Origin: Chloroflexota bacterium | GTDB taxonomy: Bacteria; Chloroflexota; Limnocylindria; P2-11E | Length of the DNA: 9,043 nucleotides | Direction of reading: 5' to 3' | Assembly: GCA_005881085.1 (NCBI GenBank) | Contig: VBGU01000112.1 | Location: 1-9,043 of the forward strand | Shown here: in pieces, positions 1-5,994 of the stretch | How the letters are laid out: each line of letters starts with the position of its first letter | How positions within the stretch are numbered: the first letter of the stretch is position 1 | Position numbers and translations under genes: made by a program | The notes under the pieces: model-generated | The model's input: the letters and a program-made list of their open reading frames with translations, nothing else | What the model was told of the DNA's origin: nothing | Database searches by the model: none

Positions 1-118
1 CGCCACAGCCGGTGTCCTCCATGCCGGAGCAGCTCGTATCGCAACAGCTGGAGCTCTCGGCCATCTGTAACGCCTTGGCGGCGTAGCGCTCGCGAACGGC
101 TTCTTGGATGTCGCCCAC
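1..118 (-). CDS. arsM: Arsenite methyltransferase (ArsM-like), N-terminal 39 codons only
   Basis: This gene reads leftwards and is cut by the window edge. Translation from a GTG at 118-116 gives a 39-residue start with no stop: VGDIQEAVRERYAAKALQMA, then a serine/cysteine-rich part with Cys25-Cys26, Cys30 and Cys38. The 'DIxEAVRERYA' opening followed by an SCC cluster is typical of bacterial arsenite S-adenosylmethionine methyltransferases, which methylate As(III) in the cytoplasm using cysteine thiols to hold the metalloid. The start is well supported: GGAGG lies at 129-125 on the same strand, six nt before the GTG. The SAM-binding domain is outside the window, so the assignment rests on the N-terminus and on the divergent arsR-type gene next door. 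Another cysteine-rich UbiE-like methyltransferase is the main alternative. Confidence 0.72.
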   Translation of the reverse strand, partial: MGDIQEAVRERYAAKALQMAESSSCCDTSCSGMEDTGCG

Positions 119-124
119 ACCGCA

Positions 125-129
125 CCTCC
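125..129 (-). promoter_or_regulatory. Shine-Dalgarno site of the arsM-like gene
   Basis: GGAGG on the minus strand (CCTCC on plus) sits six nt upstream of the GTG start at 118. It is one of the few strong ribosome binding sites in the window. It fixes the arsM-like start and rules out starting arsR at the ATG at 108, which would lie inside this gene. Confidence 0.75.
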
Positions 130-141
130 GACGCATAGACG

Positions 142-158
142 AGCGTCGATGCGACGCT
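142..158. repeat. Perfect 7-bp inverted repeat at the arsM-like transcription start
   Basis: AGCGTCG (142-148), spacer ATG, CGACGCT (152-158). The right arm covers most of the predicted minus-strand -10 element (159-154), and the predicted start site (about 147) falls inside the left arm. It could be a second repressor site, or a hairpin at the very 5' end of the arsM-like mRNA. The repeat is seen directly; its role is inferred. Confidence 0.5.
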
Positions 159-182
159 AGCGAATCCATTGACGTTCGTCAA
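154..182 (-). promoter_or_regulatory. Predicted promoter of the arsM-like gene
   Basis: On the minus strand, TTGACG (182-177; five of six matches to TTGACA) is followed after exactly 17 bp by TAGCGT (159-154; TAnnnT, three of six matches to TATAAT). The start site would be near 147, giving a leader of about 29 nt that contains the GGAGG at 129-125. The -35 element lies within the right arm of the 166-185 palindrome, so a repressor bound there should block this promoter. Confidence 0.5.
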
Positions 183-185
183 TGG
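166..185. promoter_or_regulatory. Palindromic ArsR-type operator shared by arsM and arsR
   Basis: CCATTGACGTTCGTCAATGG is a perfect inverted repeat of 9-bp arms around a 2-nt centre (TT). The ATTGAC...GTCAAT core resembles operators of ArsR/SmtB repressors, whose dimers bind imperfect 12-2-12 palindromes near promoters. It lies between two divergent arsenic-type genes. Each arm contains TTGACG: plus strand 169-174 facing arsR, minus strand 182-177 facing arsM. One bound dimer could therefore control both genes and autoregulate arsR. A clear plus-strand -10 is not visible (GAGACT at 192-197 is a poor match). Confidence 0.7.
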
Positions 186-215
186 GTCTGCGAGACTCAT
201 CCCGTGGAAAAGCTC

Positions 216-548
216 ATGGTGCTGCCGGAGCGCGAGCGCGGCGTATGCTGCCCGCCCACGCTGAAGGCGCGCCCCCAGAAGATCGAACAGACGAGCGAAA
301 TCCTCAAAGCACTCGCCGACCCGACCCGCCTTCAGATCGCGCTCTGCCTGCGCGACGCGAAGGAGCCAGTGTGCATCTGCGATTTCACGGCCACCTTCGA
401 TATCTCGCAGCCGACCGTTTCGCATCACATGGCCAAGCTGCGCGAGGCCGGCCTCGTCAACGTCACGAAGCAGGGGATCTGGTCGTTCTACCGGCTCTCT
501 CCGGACCTTTCAGCCGCGGCCCGCCGCATCCTCGACGCTATCGGCTAG
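216..548 (+). CDS. arsR: ArsR/SmtB-family metalloregulator (probable arsenite-responsive repressor)
   Basis: A 110-residue winged-helix repressor from the ATG at 216. It carries 'ALADPTRLQIALCLRD' (residues 32-47), the ArsR-type 'VCICDF' metal-binding helix (Cys53, Cys55) and the DNA-recognition helix region 'DISQPTVSHHMAKLREAGLV' (62-81), followed by a wing. Cys11-Cys12 near the N-terminus plus the CxC pair resemble the Cys-Cys/distal-Cys arsenite site described for Corynebacterium ArsR1; sharing that mechanism is inference. As(III) binding would release the repressor from the 166-185 palindrome. The reading frame stays open back to an ATG at 108, but that start would overlap the arsM-like gene and run through the operator. 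ATG 216 has GGA at 206-208, seven nt upstream; GTG 204 is a possible start on a leaderless message. The 3' end overlaps the convergent glycosyltransferase gene by 11 bp. Confidence 0.85.
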   Translation: MVLPERERGVCCPPTLKARPQKIEQTSEILKALADPTRLQIALCLRDAKEPVCICDFTATFDISQPTVSHHMAKLREAGLVNVTKQGIWSFYRLSPDLSAAARRILDAIG

Positions 549-1665
549 CGGCCAACTCGCGCGCTGCTTCGTACGCGCGCTCGGTCCGCTCGGCGACGAG
601 ATCCCACGTCCATTTTTCCTGAAGACGGAACCGACCCGACTCGCCCATGCGGCGCGCGCGGGTCGTGTCGCCGAGAAGGGTGAGGATCGCGCGCGCGATC
701 GCGTGCGGCTCCTGCGCGACGACGAGGCCATCGATCCCGTCGCGCACCACTTCGCGGAGCGCCGGGATGTCGCCGGCGATGACGGGCCGCCACGCGTACC
801 AGGCCTCGAGGTATGTATGGCCGAACGTCTCGTGCACCGATGGCATGGCGAAGATCGTCGCGCGGGCGTAGGCCTCGGCCTTCTCGGCTTCGCTCACGAT
901 CCCGCGGTCGACCCAGCGATCGTCTTTGAAGCGTCGCTCGAACCGCGATGTCCAGGCGTCCTGGCCGATAGCGATGAACCGCGCCTCCGGGCGGGACCGC
1001 CAGACGATCTTCGCGGCGTCGCGGAGCGCGTGGTATCCCTTGTACCGCTCCTTGCGCCCGACGAATAGCACGGTCGCGGGGTCCATCGGGACCTCGGGGA
1101 GCCAGTCGATGATCGGACCGACTCCCGTAACGTGCGCATGGCGCACGCGACGCGACGCGTACCACTCCGATTCCCACTTCGTGAGAGCGATGACCGCGTC
1201 ATCGCGGCGGTAGCGCGCGATGTCGGAGGCGGACGTGCCCGAGAAGCGCTGACCCGGATGCACGAGCGGCGTTTCGACGAAGGCGGCCCCGGCTGCGCGC
1301 GCCGCGCGTTCGAGCGGCCCTGACCACTCGCGCGCGATCGAGTGAACGACGTGCGCTCCTGCGACGGCGTGTTCGAGGTCCGCGCCGGCCACGAGCGACG
1401 TCGGCAGGATCCCATCGAGCGCGGCGCCGAGACGTCCACCGCGTACGGGGAGGAAGAGAAAGCGAACGCCCTCGTGCCGCAGCTCGACCGGTCCCGGGGG
1501 AGCCGCGTAAACGTCGAGCGGTATCCCGGGCCGCCGCCACGCGGGTCGAAGACCGACGAGCGTCACGTCGTTGTGGCGTTTGGCCAGGGCGCGGGCCAGG
1601 GCGCGTGCCTGCGCTTCGGAGCCTCCGACCGTCGAGAGGAGCTTCTTCGCGATAACGACGCGCAT
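538..1665 (-). CDS. GT4-type glycosyltransferase, downstream tandem copy
   Basis: A 375-residue GT-B-fold glycosyltransferase of the GT4/glycosyltransferase group 1 type, which moves a sugar from a nucleotide donor to a lipid, glycan or metabolite acceptor at the cytoplasmic side of the membrane. The N-terminal Rossmann half opens with a glycine loop (GGSE, residues 14-17). The donor half begins near 'VLFVGRKERYKGY' (199-211) and holds the EX7E signature in HETFGHTYLEAW (Glu279, Glu287), then a 'RPVIAGDIPALREVVRDG' segment. There is no signal peptide or membrane segment. It starts 13 nt after the stop of a paralogous glycosyltransferase and lacks a clear ribosome binding site, so translational coupling is likely. 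Donor and acceptor cannot be read from the sequence. The 3' end overlaps arsR by 11 bp. Confidence 0.87.
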   Translation of the reverse strand: MRVVIAKKLLSTVGGSEAQARALARALAKRHNDVTLVGLRPAWRRPGIPLDVYAAPPGPVELRHEGVRFLFLPVRGGRLGAALDGILPTSLVAGADLEHAVAGAHVVHSIAREWSGPLERAARAAGAAFVETPLVHPGQRFSGTSASDIARYRRDDAVIALTKWESEWYASRRVRHAHVTGVGPIIDWLPEVPMDPATVLFVGRKERYKGYHALRDAAKIVWRSRPEARFIAIGQDAWTSRFERRFKDDRWVDRGIVSEAEKAEAYARATIFAMPSVHETFGHTYLEAWYAWRPVIAGDIPALREVVRDGIDGLVVAQEPHAIARAILTLLGDTTRARRMGESGRFRLQEKWTWDLVAERTERAYEAARELAASR

Positions 1666-1678
1666 GGCGTCGCGAAAT

Positions 1679-2824
1679 CTAGGCGAGCGCTTCGCCGACG
1701 TCAGCGTGGGCGTGGGCGAGCGCTCGGGCGTACGCCTCCTCGACGCGATCGATCACGAGGTCCCAATCCCACTTTTGTCGCAGCTTGGCCGATCCCGCAC
1801 GCCCCATCGCCGAGCGAAGCGCGGGGTCGTCGAGCAGGCGCTGGATCGCGCTCGCCAGTTCGTCAGTGCGCTGACGGACGCAGAAGCCGTCGACGCCGTG
1901 GGCGATCACCTCACGGAGCGGCGGGATGTCACCGCCGACGACCGGACGCTCGTGCAGCCATGCTTCGAGATAGCCGATGCCGAAGGTCTCGTGCAGGGAC
2001 GGCATGGCGAAGACATCGCATGCGTCGAGTGCGGCGGATTTCTCGGCGCCGCTCGCGCGCTCGATGTCGACGATGCGCTCGTCGGCGTATCGCGCGAACT
2101 CGTCGAAGAAGCTCGAGTAAAACCCGGGGATACCGATGAACACGAAGCGCGTATCCGGATGCCGTCGCCACACGAGCTCCGCCGCGTCGAGCAGGTGGAT
2201 ATACCCCTTGTAGCGTTCCTTGCGCCCGATGTAGAGCACGAGTGGGGCGTCAGCCGGAATGCCGTGCGAGGCTCTGAACGCAAGCCCGTCGCGCGAACGC
2301 ATCGCGTTCGGTCCCATTCCCGTCGTGACGATCCGCGCCGCGTCGACCCCCTCGCTCGCGAACCAGCCTTTTTCCCAGTCGGTCATCGTCGTGATCGCGT
2401 CGGCTCGGCGGTAGCGCGCGAAGTCGCTCGGCGTGTCGCCGCCGTGAAACTGCCCTCGATGCGCGAGCGGGGTCAGGACGATCGGGGTTCCGAGCGCTTC
2501 CGACACCTCGAGAGAGCTGTCGAGGTACTCGCGGCCGATGTTGTGGATGATCTCGCGATCCTCCGCGTACCACTCGAGCACGTCCGTCCGCATGAGGTCG
2601 ACGAGCGTGGACGCGTCGGCCACGCTCCCGAGGAAGCCACCCCGCGGCTTGACCTGTACGACTTCGACGCCCTCGTTCGTGAAGACCCGCCGATCGTCGA
2701 ACGCCTGCGCGCAGACTACCCGTACGTCGTGACCCCGAGCCGCGAGCCGCGTCGCGAACTGGTACGCGAGGCTTTCGGACCCGCCGACGCGCGCGTAGGC
2801 ACGCTTTGTGAAAAGGAGCTTCAT
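1679..2824 (-). CDS. GT4-type glycosyltransferase, upstream tandem copy
   Basis: A 381-residue GT-B-fold glycosyltransferase with the same layout as its downstream neighbour: glycine loop GGSE (14-17), donor-domain entry 'VLYIGRKERYKGY' (196-208) and EX7E in HETFGIGYLEAW (Glu279, Glu287, the same residue numbers as in the other copy). Residues 271-313 of the two proteins align without gaps with 29 of 43 identical. Both also share a 'W/WD-aspartate-leucine-valine' C-terminal segment before the last helix. They are evident tandem duplicates that have diverged most in the acceptor-binding N-terminal half, which suggests different acceptors and the same or similar donor. This gene starts 28 nt after the HNH gene stop. 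A role in cell-surface glycan or glycolipid synthesis is plausible but not shown. Confidence 0.88.
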   Translation of the reverse strand: MKLLFTKRAYARVGGSESLAYQFATRLAARGHDVRVVCAQAFDDRRVFTNEGVEVVQVKPRGGFLGSVADASTLVDLMRTDVLEWYAEDREIIHNIGREYLDSSLEVSEALGTPIVLTPLAHRGQFHGGDTPSDFARYRRADAITTMTDWEKGWFASEGVDAARIVTTGMGPNAMRSRDGLAFRASHGIPADAPLVLYIGRKERYKGYIHLLDAAELVWRRHPDTRFVFIGIPGFYSSFFDEFARYADERIVDIERASGAEKSAALDACDVFAMPSLHETFGIGYLEAWLHERPVVGGDIPPLREVIAHGVDGFCVRQRTDELASAIQRLLDDPALRSAMGRAGSAKLRQKWDWDLVIDRVEEAYARALAHAHADVGEALA

Positions 2825-2852
2825 TGCCGAGCGGTGAGGGGCAAGTCGCGTG

Positions 2853-3386
2853 CTAGGACGCGACGGCGCTTTCGTCCAGACCGATGAACTTCGACCACGT
2901 GCGCTCGCCTGCGCGCACGTACGACGAATACAGGTACTGCGGCGTCGCCGGTGGCCGCACCGGCAGACGCAGGAGCGTCATACGTGCCTCGGCGAGCGTG
3001 CGTCCGCCCTTTCGGTGATTGCACGACTTGCAGGCAGCCACGACGTTCTCCCAGACGTGCTGTCCGCCGCGATGACGAGGCATCACATGGTCGAGCGTGA
3101 GGTCATGACCGCGCCGACCGCAGTACTGGCAGGTGTGATCGTCGCGGACGAGGACTTCCTTGCGCGTCATCTTTACGACCGGCCGCGGACGCTTCACGTG
3201 GTAGGCGAGACGGATCACCGATGGCGATGGAAAGGAGAGACGCTCGCTCGTCACCAGGTGACCGTTCTGCTCGATCACGCTCGCCTTCTCCTTGGCAAGC
3301 AGGACGACCGCTCGGCGGACGTTGCACACGTTGAGCGGCTGAAAGTCGAGGTTTAAGACCAGCACATTCGCGTCGACTACGCCCAT
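2853..3386 (-). CDS. HNH endonuclease-like protein
   Basis: A 177-residue protein with an N-terminal domain of the form 'VLVLNLDFQPLNVCNVRRAV' (8-27) and a C-terminal zinc-supported HNH nuclease fold. Cys86-x2-Cys89 and Cys119-x2-Cys122 should bind structural zinc. Asp99-His100, Asn114 and Asn123 are the H-N-H/N catalytic positions, set in 'TLDHVMPRHRGG' and 'ENVVAACKSCNHRKGG'. All key residues are present, so nuclease activity is plausible. This architecture is common as a stand-alone chromosomal gene in Actinomycetota, Chloroflexota and Cyanobacteria, with no established function and no sign here of an intron, intein or methylase partner. It heads the minus-strand block and diverges from pdxS. 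The ATG at 3386 has no Shine-Dalgarno site, and a TAGAAT -10 is seven nt upstream, suggesting a leaderless message. Confidence 0.88.
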   Translation of the reverse strand: MGVVDANVLVLNLDFQPLNVCNVRRAVVLLAKEKASVIEQNGHLVTSERLSFPSPSVIRLAYHVKRPRPVVKMTRKEVLVRDDHTCQYCGRRGHDLTLDHVMPRHRGGQHVWENVVAACKSCNHRKGGRTLAEARMTLLRLPVRPPATPQYLYSSYVRAGERTWSKFIGLDESAVAS

Positions 3387-3387
3387 G

Positions 3388-3416
3388 TTCAGATTCTAGG
3401 GTCAGCGCGGTACGAT
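3388..3416 (+). promoter_or_regulatory. Predicted pdxS promoter
   Basis: TTCAGA (3388-3393; four of six matches to TTGACA), 17 bp, then TACGAT (3411-3416; four of six matches to TATAAT). The start site would be near 3423, only about four nt before the pdxS ATG at 3427. No Shine-Dalgarno site exists upstream of that ATG, which agrees with a leaderless or near-leaderless transcript. It overlaps the oppositely facing HNH promoter. Confidence 0.4.
3393..3398 (-). promoter_or_regulatory. Predicted -10 element of the HNH gene
   Basis: TAGAAT on the minus strand (five of six matches to TATAAT... with G at position 3) ends seven nt before the HNH ATG at 3386, so transcription would start at or near the start codon. 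No convincing -35 is seen at 16-18 bp spacing. Confidence 0.38.
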
Positions 3417-3426
3417 TGACGTTCCG

Positions 3427-4338
3427 ATGGCCTCTCAGTCCACACCCGACAGGAACGGCTCCAAGGGCACCTGGACCCTGAAAACAGGGCTCGCCCAGAT
3501 GCTCAAGGGCGGCGTGATCATGGACGTCGTAACCGCCGAGCATGCCAAGATCGCCGAGGAAGCCGGGGCGGTCGCGGTCATGGCGCTCGAGCGGGTTCCG
3601 GCTGACATCCGCGCAGCCGGTGGTGTCGCCCGCATGAGCGACCCCGAGATGATCCACGCGATCATGGACGCGGTCACGATCCCGGTCATGGCGAAGGCGC
3701 GCATCGGCCACTTCGTCGAGGCGCAGGTCCTGGAAGCCATCGGCGTCGATTACGTCGACGAGAGCGAAGTTCTGACTCCAGCCGACTTGAAATTCCACAT
3801 CGACAAGCACGCTTTCAAAGTTCCGTTCGTGTGCGGCGCGCGCGAGCTCGGTGAGGCGCTGCGCCGGATCAACGAAGGCGCGGCAATGATCCGAAGCAAA
3901 GGCGAGGCGGGCACTGGGAACATCGTCGAGGCGGTCACGCACATCCGCGCGATCACCGAAGGGATCAGCCAGCTCACCGAGCTCGGCCCCGACGCGCTCG
4001 AGAAGAGGGCCGATGAGTATCGAGTGCCGGTGGAGCTTGTCCGGCAGGTGGCAAAGGACGGGAAGTTGCCGGTCGTCCTCTTCTGCGCCGGCGGCATCGC
4101 GACTCCGGCCGATGCCGCTCTGATGATGCAGCTCGGCGCCGAGGGAAACTTTGTTGGCTCGGGCATTTTCAAGTCAGCGGATCCGGCGCGCCGTGCGAAA
4201 GCGATCGTCGAAGCGACCACGCACTTCCGCGATGCCAAGCTCGTCGCCGAGGTTTCGCGCGGACTCGGCGAGGCGATGCGCGGCCTTTCTCTCGACTCGA
4301 TCCCAGCCCCCGAACGACTTGCAGTCCGCGGTTGGTAA
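3427..4338 (+). CDS. pdxS: Pyridoxal 5'-phosphate synthase subunit PdxS
   Basis: This is the synthase subunit of the DXP-independent vitamin B6 pathway. It combines ribose 5-phosphate, glyceraldehyde 3-phosphate and ammonia (delivered by PdxT) into pyridoxal 5'-phosphate, as a cytoplasmic dodecamer with a (beta/alpha)8 barrel. At 303 residues it is of family length, with a short non-conserved head (about residues 1-14) before 'TGLAQMLKGGVIMDVV'. The essential residues are visible: Asp33, Lys90 in 'VMAKARIGHF' and Lys158 in 'IRSKGEAGTGN'; these match Asp24, Lys81 and Lys149 of the Bacillus subtilis enzyme with a constant offset of nine. The phosphate-binding 'FCAGGIATPADAA' and 'GSGIFKS' loops are also present. 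pdxT follows, as is usual. The protein looks complete and functional. Confidence 0.97.
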   Translation: MASQSTPDRNGSKGTWTLKTGLAQMLKGGVIMDVVTAEHAKIAEEAGAVAVMALERVPADIRAAGGVARMSDPEMIHAIMDAVTIPVMAKARIGHFVEAQVLEAIGVDYVDESEVLTPADLKFHIDKHAFKVPFVCGARELGEALRRINEGAAMIRSKGEAGTGNIVEAVTHIRAITEGISQLTELGPDALEKRADEYRVPVELVRQVAKDGKLPVVLFCAGGIATPADAALMMQLGAEGNFVGSGIFKSADPARRAKAIVEATTHFRDAKLVAEVSRGLGEAMRGLSLDSIPAPERLAVRGW

Positions 4339-4351
4339 GGCCTTCGGCCTT
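4337..4351 (+). other. Hairpin at the pdxS stop codon
   Basis: AAGGCC (4337-4342), loop TTC, GGCCTT (4346-4351) is a perfect 6-bp stem starting inside the pdxS TAA stop. No T-run follows, so it is not a standard intrinsic terminator. It could protect the pdxS message from 3' decay or lower readthrough into pdxT, which would fit different subunit demand. The structure is seen; the role is inferred. Confidence 0.4.
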
Positions 4352-4428
4352 CCGGACGTCGCTCGTCTGCGTGCGTGAGCAAGCTCCCGCACTCCTCCTC
4401 GCTAGTCCGTAATCGCTCCGCAGGGAGT

Positions 4429-5007
4429 GTGACCGCGCGCGCCGGGGTCCTCGGTCTCCAGGGTGATTTCGCCGAGCATCTCGTCACGCTCGATCGGCTC
4501 GGCGTGGAAGGCGTCGACGTCCGCCGGCCCGAGCAACTCGACGAGATCGACGCGTTGATCATCCCCGGCGGCGAGAGCACGACGATCGGCAAGCTCGCCA
4601 GCCAGTACGGGATCATCGACAAGCTCAAGGACCGCGTCGCCGAGGGCATGCCGGTGTGGGGCACGTGTGCAGGCGCGATCTTCATCGCGAAGGATGTTCC
4701 CGGCCATCCGCACCCGCTCGCGTCGCTCATGGATATGACCGTGGAGCGCAACGCGTTCGGTCGTCAGATCGACTCCTTCGAAGCGGACCTCGACGTGAAG
4801 CCGCTCGGCGAGAAGCCGTTCCATGCGGTGTTCATCCGCGCGCCGCGAATCAGTCGTGTCGGCCCAGGCGTCGAGGTCCTCGCGCGCCTCGGTGACGGCA
4901 CCGTCGTCGCGGCGAGGCAGGGCCGGCTCCTGGCGACGAGCTTTCACCCGGAGCTCACGCACGACGAACGCTTTCACCGGTACTTTCTCTCGCTCGGAAA
5001 GAGCTAA
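4429..5007 (+). CDS. pdxT: Pyridoxal 5'-phosphate synthase glutaminase subunit PdxT
   Basis: A class I glutamine amidotransferase that hydrolyses glutamine and channels ammonia to PdxS. From the GTG at 4429 it is 192 residues, the usual family length, opening with 'VTARAGVLGLQGDFAEH'. The oxyanion-side 'PGGEST' motif (46-51), the nucleophile Cys80 in 'GTCAGAI', and His173/Glu175 in 'FHPEL' complete the Cys-His-Glu triad. The frame stays open to a GTG at 4375, but those extra 18 residues are unlike the family. AGGGAG at 4422-4427 is only one nt from GTG 4429, too close for a normal ribosome site, so the exact start is not settled. Its stop is directly followed by the next gene's ATG. Confidence 0.95.
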   Translation: MTARAGVLGLQGDFAEHLVTLDRLGVEGVDVRRPEQLDEIDALIIPGGESTTIGKLASQYGIIDKLKDRVAEGMPVWGTCAGAIFIAKDVPGHPHPLASLMDMTVERNAFGRQIDSFEADLDVKPLGEKPFHAVFIRAPRISRVGPGVEVLARLGDGTVVAARQGRLLATSFHPELTHDERFHRYFLSLGKS

Positions 5008-5994
5008 ATGCCCGCGAGAGCGGCGACACCGCTCGATCTGCGCCGCGTCTCCGCCCTTCTCGCAAGCTCGCTGCGGGAGCCGAGCGGGATCATGGCGTCG
5101 GCGCTCCCGGTCCCTCTTGCGGCGGGCGCAGTCTCGAGCTGGACCCGGCTACTGCCGGGCCTCGTCGGGCTGAACGGGCGCCTTCGTGTCTTTCTCGAGG
5201 AGTACCGCGGACAGCTGCGATCGAGCGCGCTCGTGTACGACGGGAGTCGTCCGGAATGGGTCGTTCTGATTCTCGCCGCGTTGCAGCAGCCGGGCGGGGC
5301 CGACAGCGCGTTCCGCCTTTTGTCGGGGATCAGCGGCGCCGCCGCACGTGCCGGGATGCACCGTATCTTCGCCGCCGTTCCGGACGAAGCGCTCGCGCGC
5401 GAAACGTTCTTTCAGGCGGGCTTCTACTCGTACACGCGCGAGACCTGGTTCGTCGCCGCGCGAACCGCGGTCATGGCTCCGGTGCCGCGGCTCGCGGCGC
5501 GCGAGGCGACCGGCCGTGACGCGCACGACCTTTACCGTTTCTACGCGATGACGACGCCCCACGCGGTGCAGCGCGCGGAGCAGCTCTCGTTCTCCGACTT
5601 CGACCTGAGCCGCAGAGGGGGCGCGTACGACCCGCCCCACCTTGTCGGCGGCAATCCCCTCGCGATGCGGCGCGAGTCCGCGCTCCTCGAGGGCGAGGAG
5701 TCGCGACCGCGCGCCTTTGCTCTCTCGTTCAGCGGTCTGGAACGCCACCCGCACGTGTGCAAGGTGCGGACGGCGGATGGCGACGTCGACCTCGCGCGCG
5801 ATCTGCTCAGGGCGACGGCGCGCGGCCTTCCCGCCGGAAAACCGGTCACATCGCCGGTGCGGTCGTACGAGGAACACGTCGCACGCGCGTTGCTCGCAGA
5901 GGGCTTCCGCGAGATCGCCACGTCGATGCTGTTCACGAAAGAGCTGGCAGAACGAGTGGAGGAGCGCGCCTTCGCTCCGGCAGTCGTGCGATGA
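5008..5994 (+). CDS. Double GNAT-like acyltransferase-fold protein of unknown function
   Basis: A 328-residue protein that I do not recognise as a named enzyme. Two halves each look like the end of a GNAT (GCN5-related N-acetyltransferase) fold. Residues 104-150 contain 'AAARAGMHRIFAAVPDEALA' then 'FFQAGFYSYTRETWFVA', and residues 286-311 contain 'HVARALLAEGFREIATSMLF' then 'TK'. The first half begins with a GNAT-like 'ATPLDLRRVSALLASSLRE'. The acetyl-CoA pyrophosphate loop (Q/RxxGxG/A) is not obvious in either half, so activity is uncertain; one or both domains could be degenerate. The ATG directly abuts the pdxT TAA, and GGAAAG (4996-5001) provides a ribosome site, so co-translation with pdxT is likely. 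It overlaps the following methyltransferase by four nt. A link to vitamin B6 is suggested only by position. Confidence 0.75.
   Translation: MPARAATPLDLRRVSALLASSLREPSGIMASALPVPLAAGAVSSWTRLLPGLVGLNGRLRVFLEEYRGQLRSSALVYDGSRPEWVVLILAALQQPGGADSAFRLLSGISGAAARAGMHRIFAAVPDEALARETFFQAGFYSYTRETWFVAARTAVMAPVPRLAAREATGRDAHDLYRFYAMTTPHAVQRAEQLSFSDFDLSRRGGAYDPPHLVGGNPLAMRRESALLEGEESRPRAFALSFSGLERHPHVCKVRTADGDVDLARDLLRATARGLPAGKPVTSPVRSYEEHVARALLAEGFREIATSMLFTKELAERVEERAFAPAVVR

Noticed and set aside
1571..2887. A 438-codon plus-strand open frame opposite the upstream glycosyltransferase
   Set aside because: It is antisense to a gene with clear GT4 motifs. The translation is rich in Arg, Asp and His with no recognisable motif, as expected when GC-rich codon bias removes stops on the other strand.
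2853..3386. HNH gene as a homing endonuclease or part of a restriction or defence system
   Set aside because: There is no intron, intein, methylase or repeat nearby. The N-terminal domain matches a widespread stand-alone chromosomal family.
3103..3942. A 279-codon minus-strand open frame spanning the HNH-pdxS divergent spacer
   Set aside because: It would overlap both the HNH gene in another frame and pdxS in antisense. No family resemblance is seen.
4337..4351. Intrinsic terminator after pdxS
   Set aside because: The stem is only 6 bp, and the following bases are GC-rich with no T-run.
3750..4751. A 333-codon minus-strand open frame opposite pdxS and pdxT
   Set aside because: Serine/arginine/proline-rich composition and full overlap with two well-identified enzymes mark it as an artefact.
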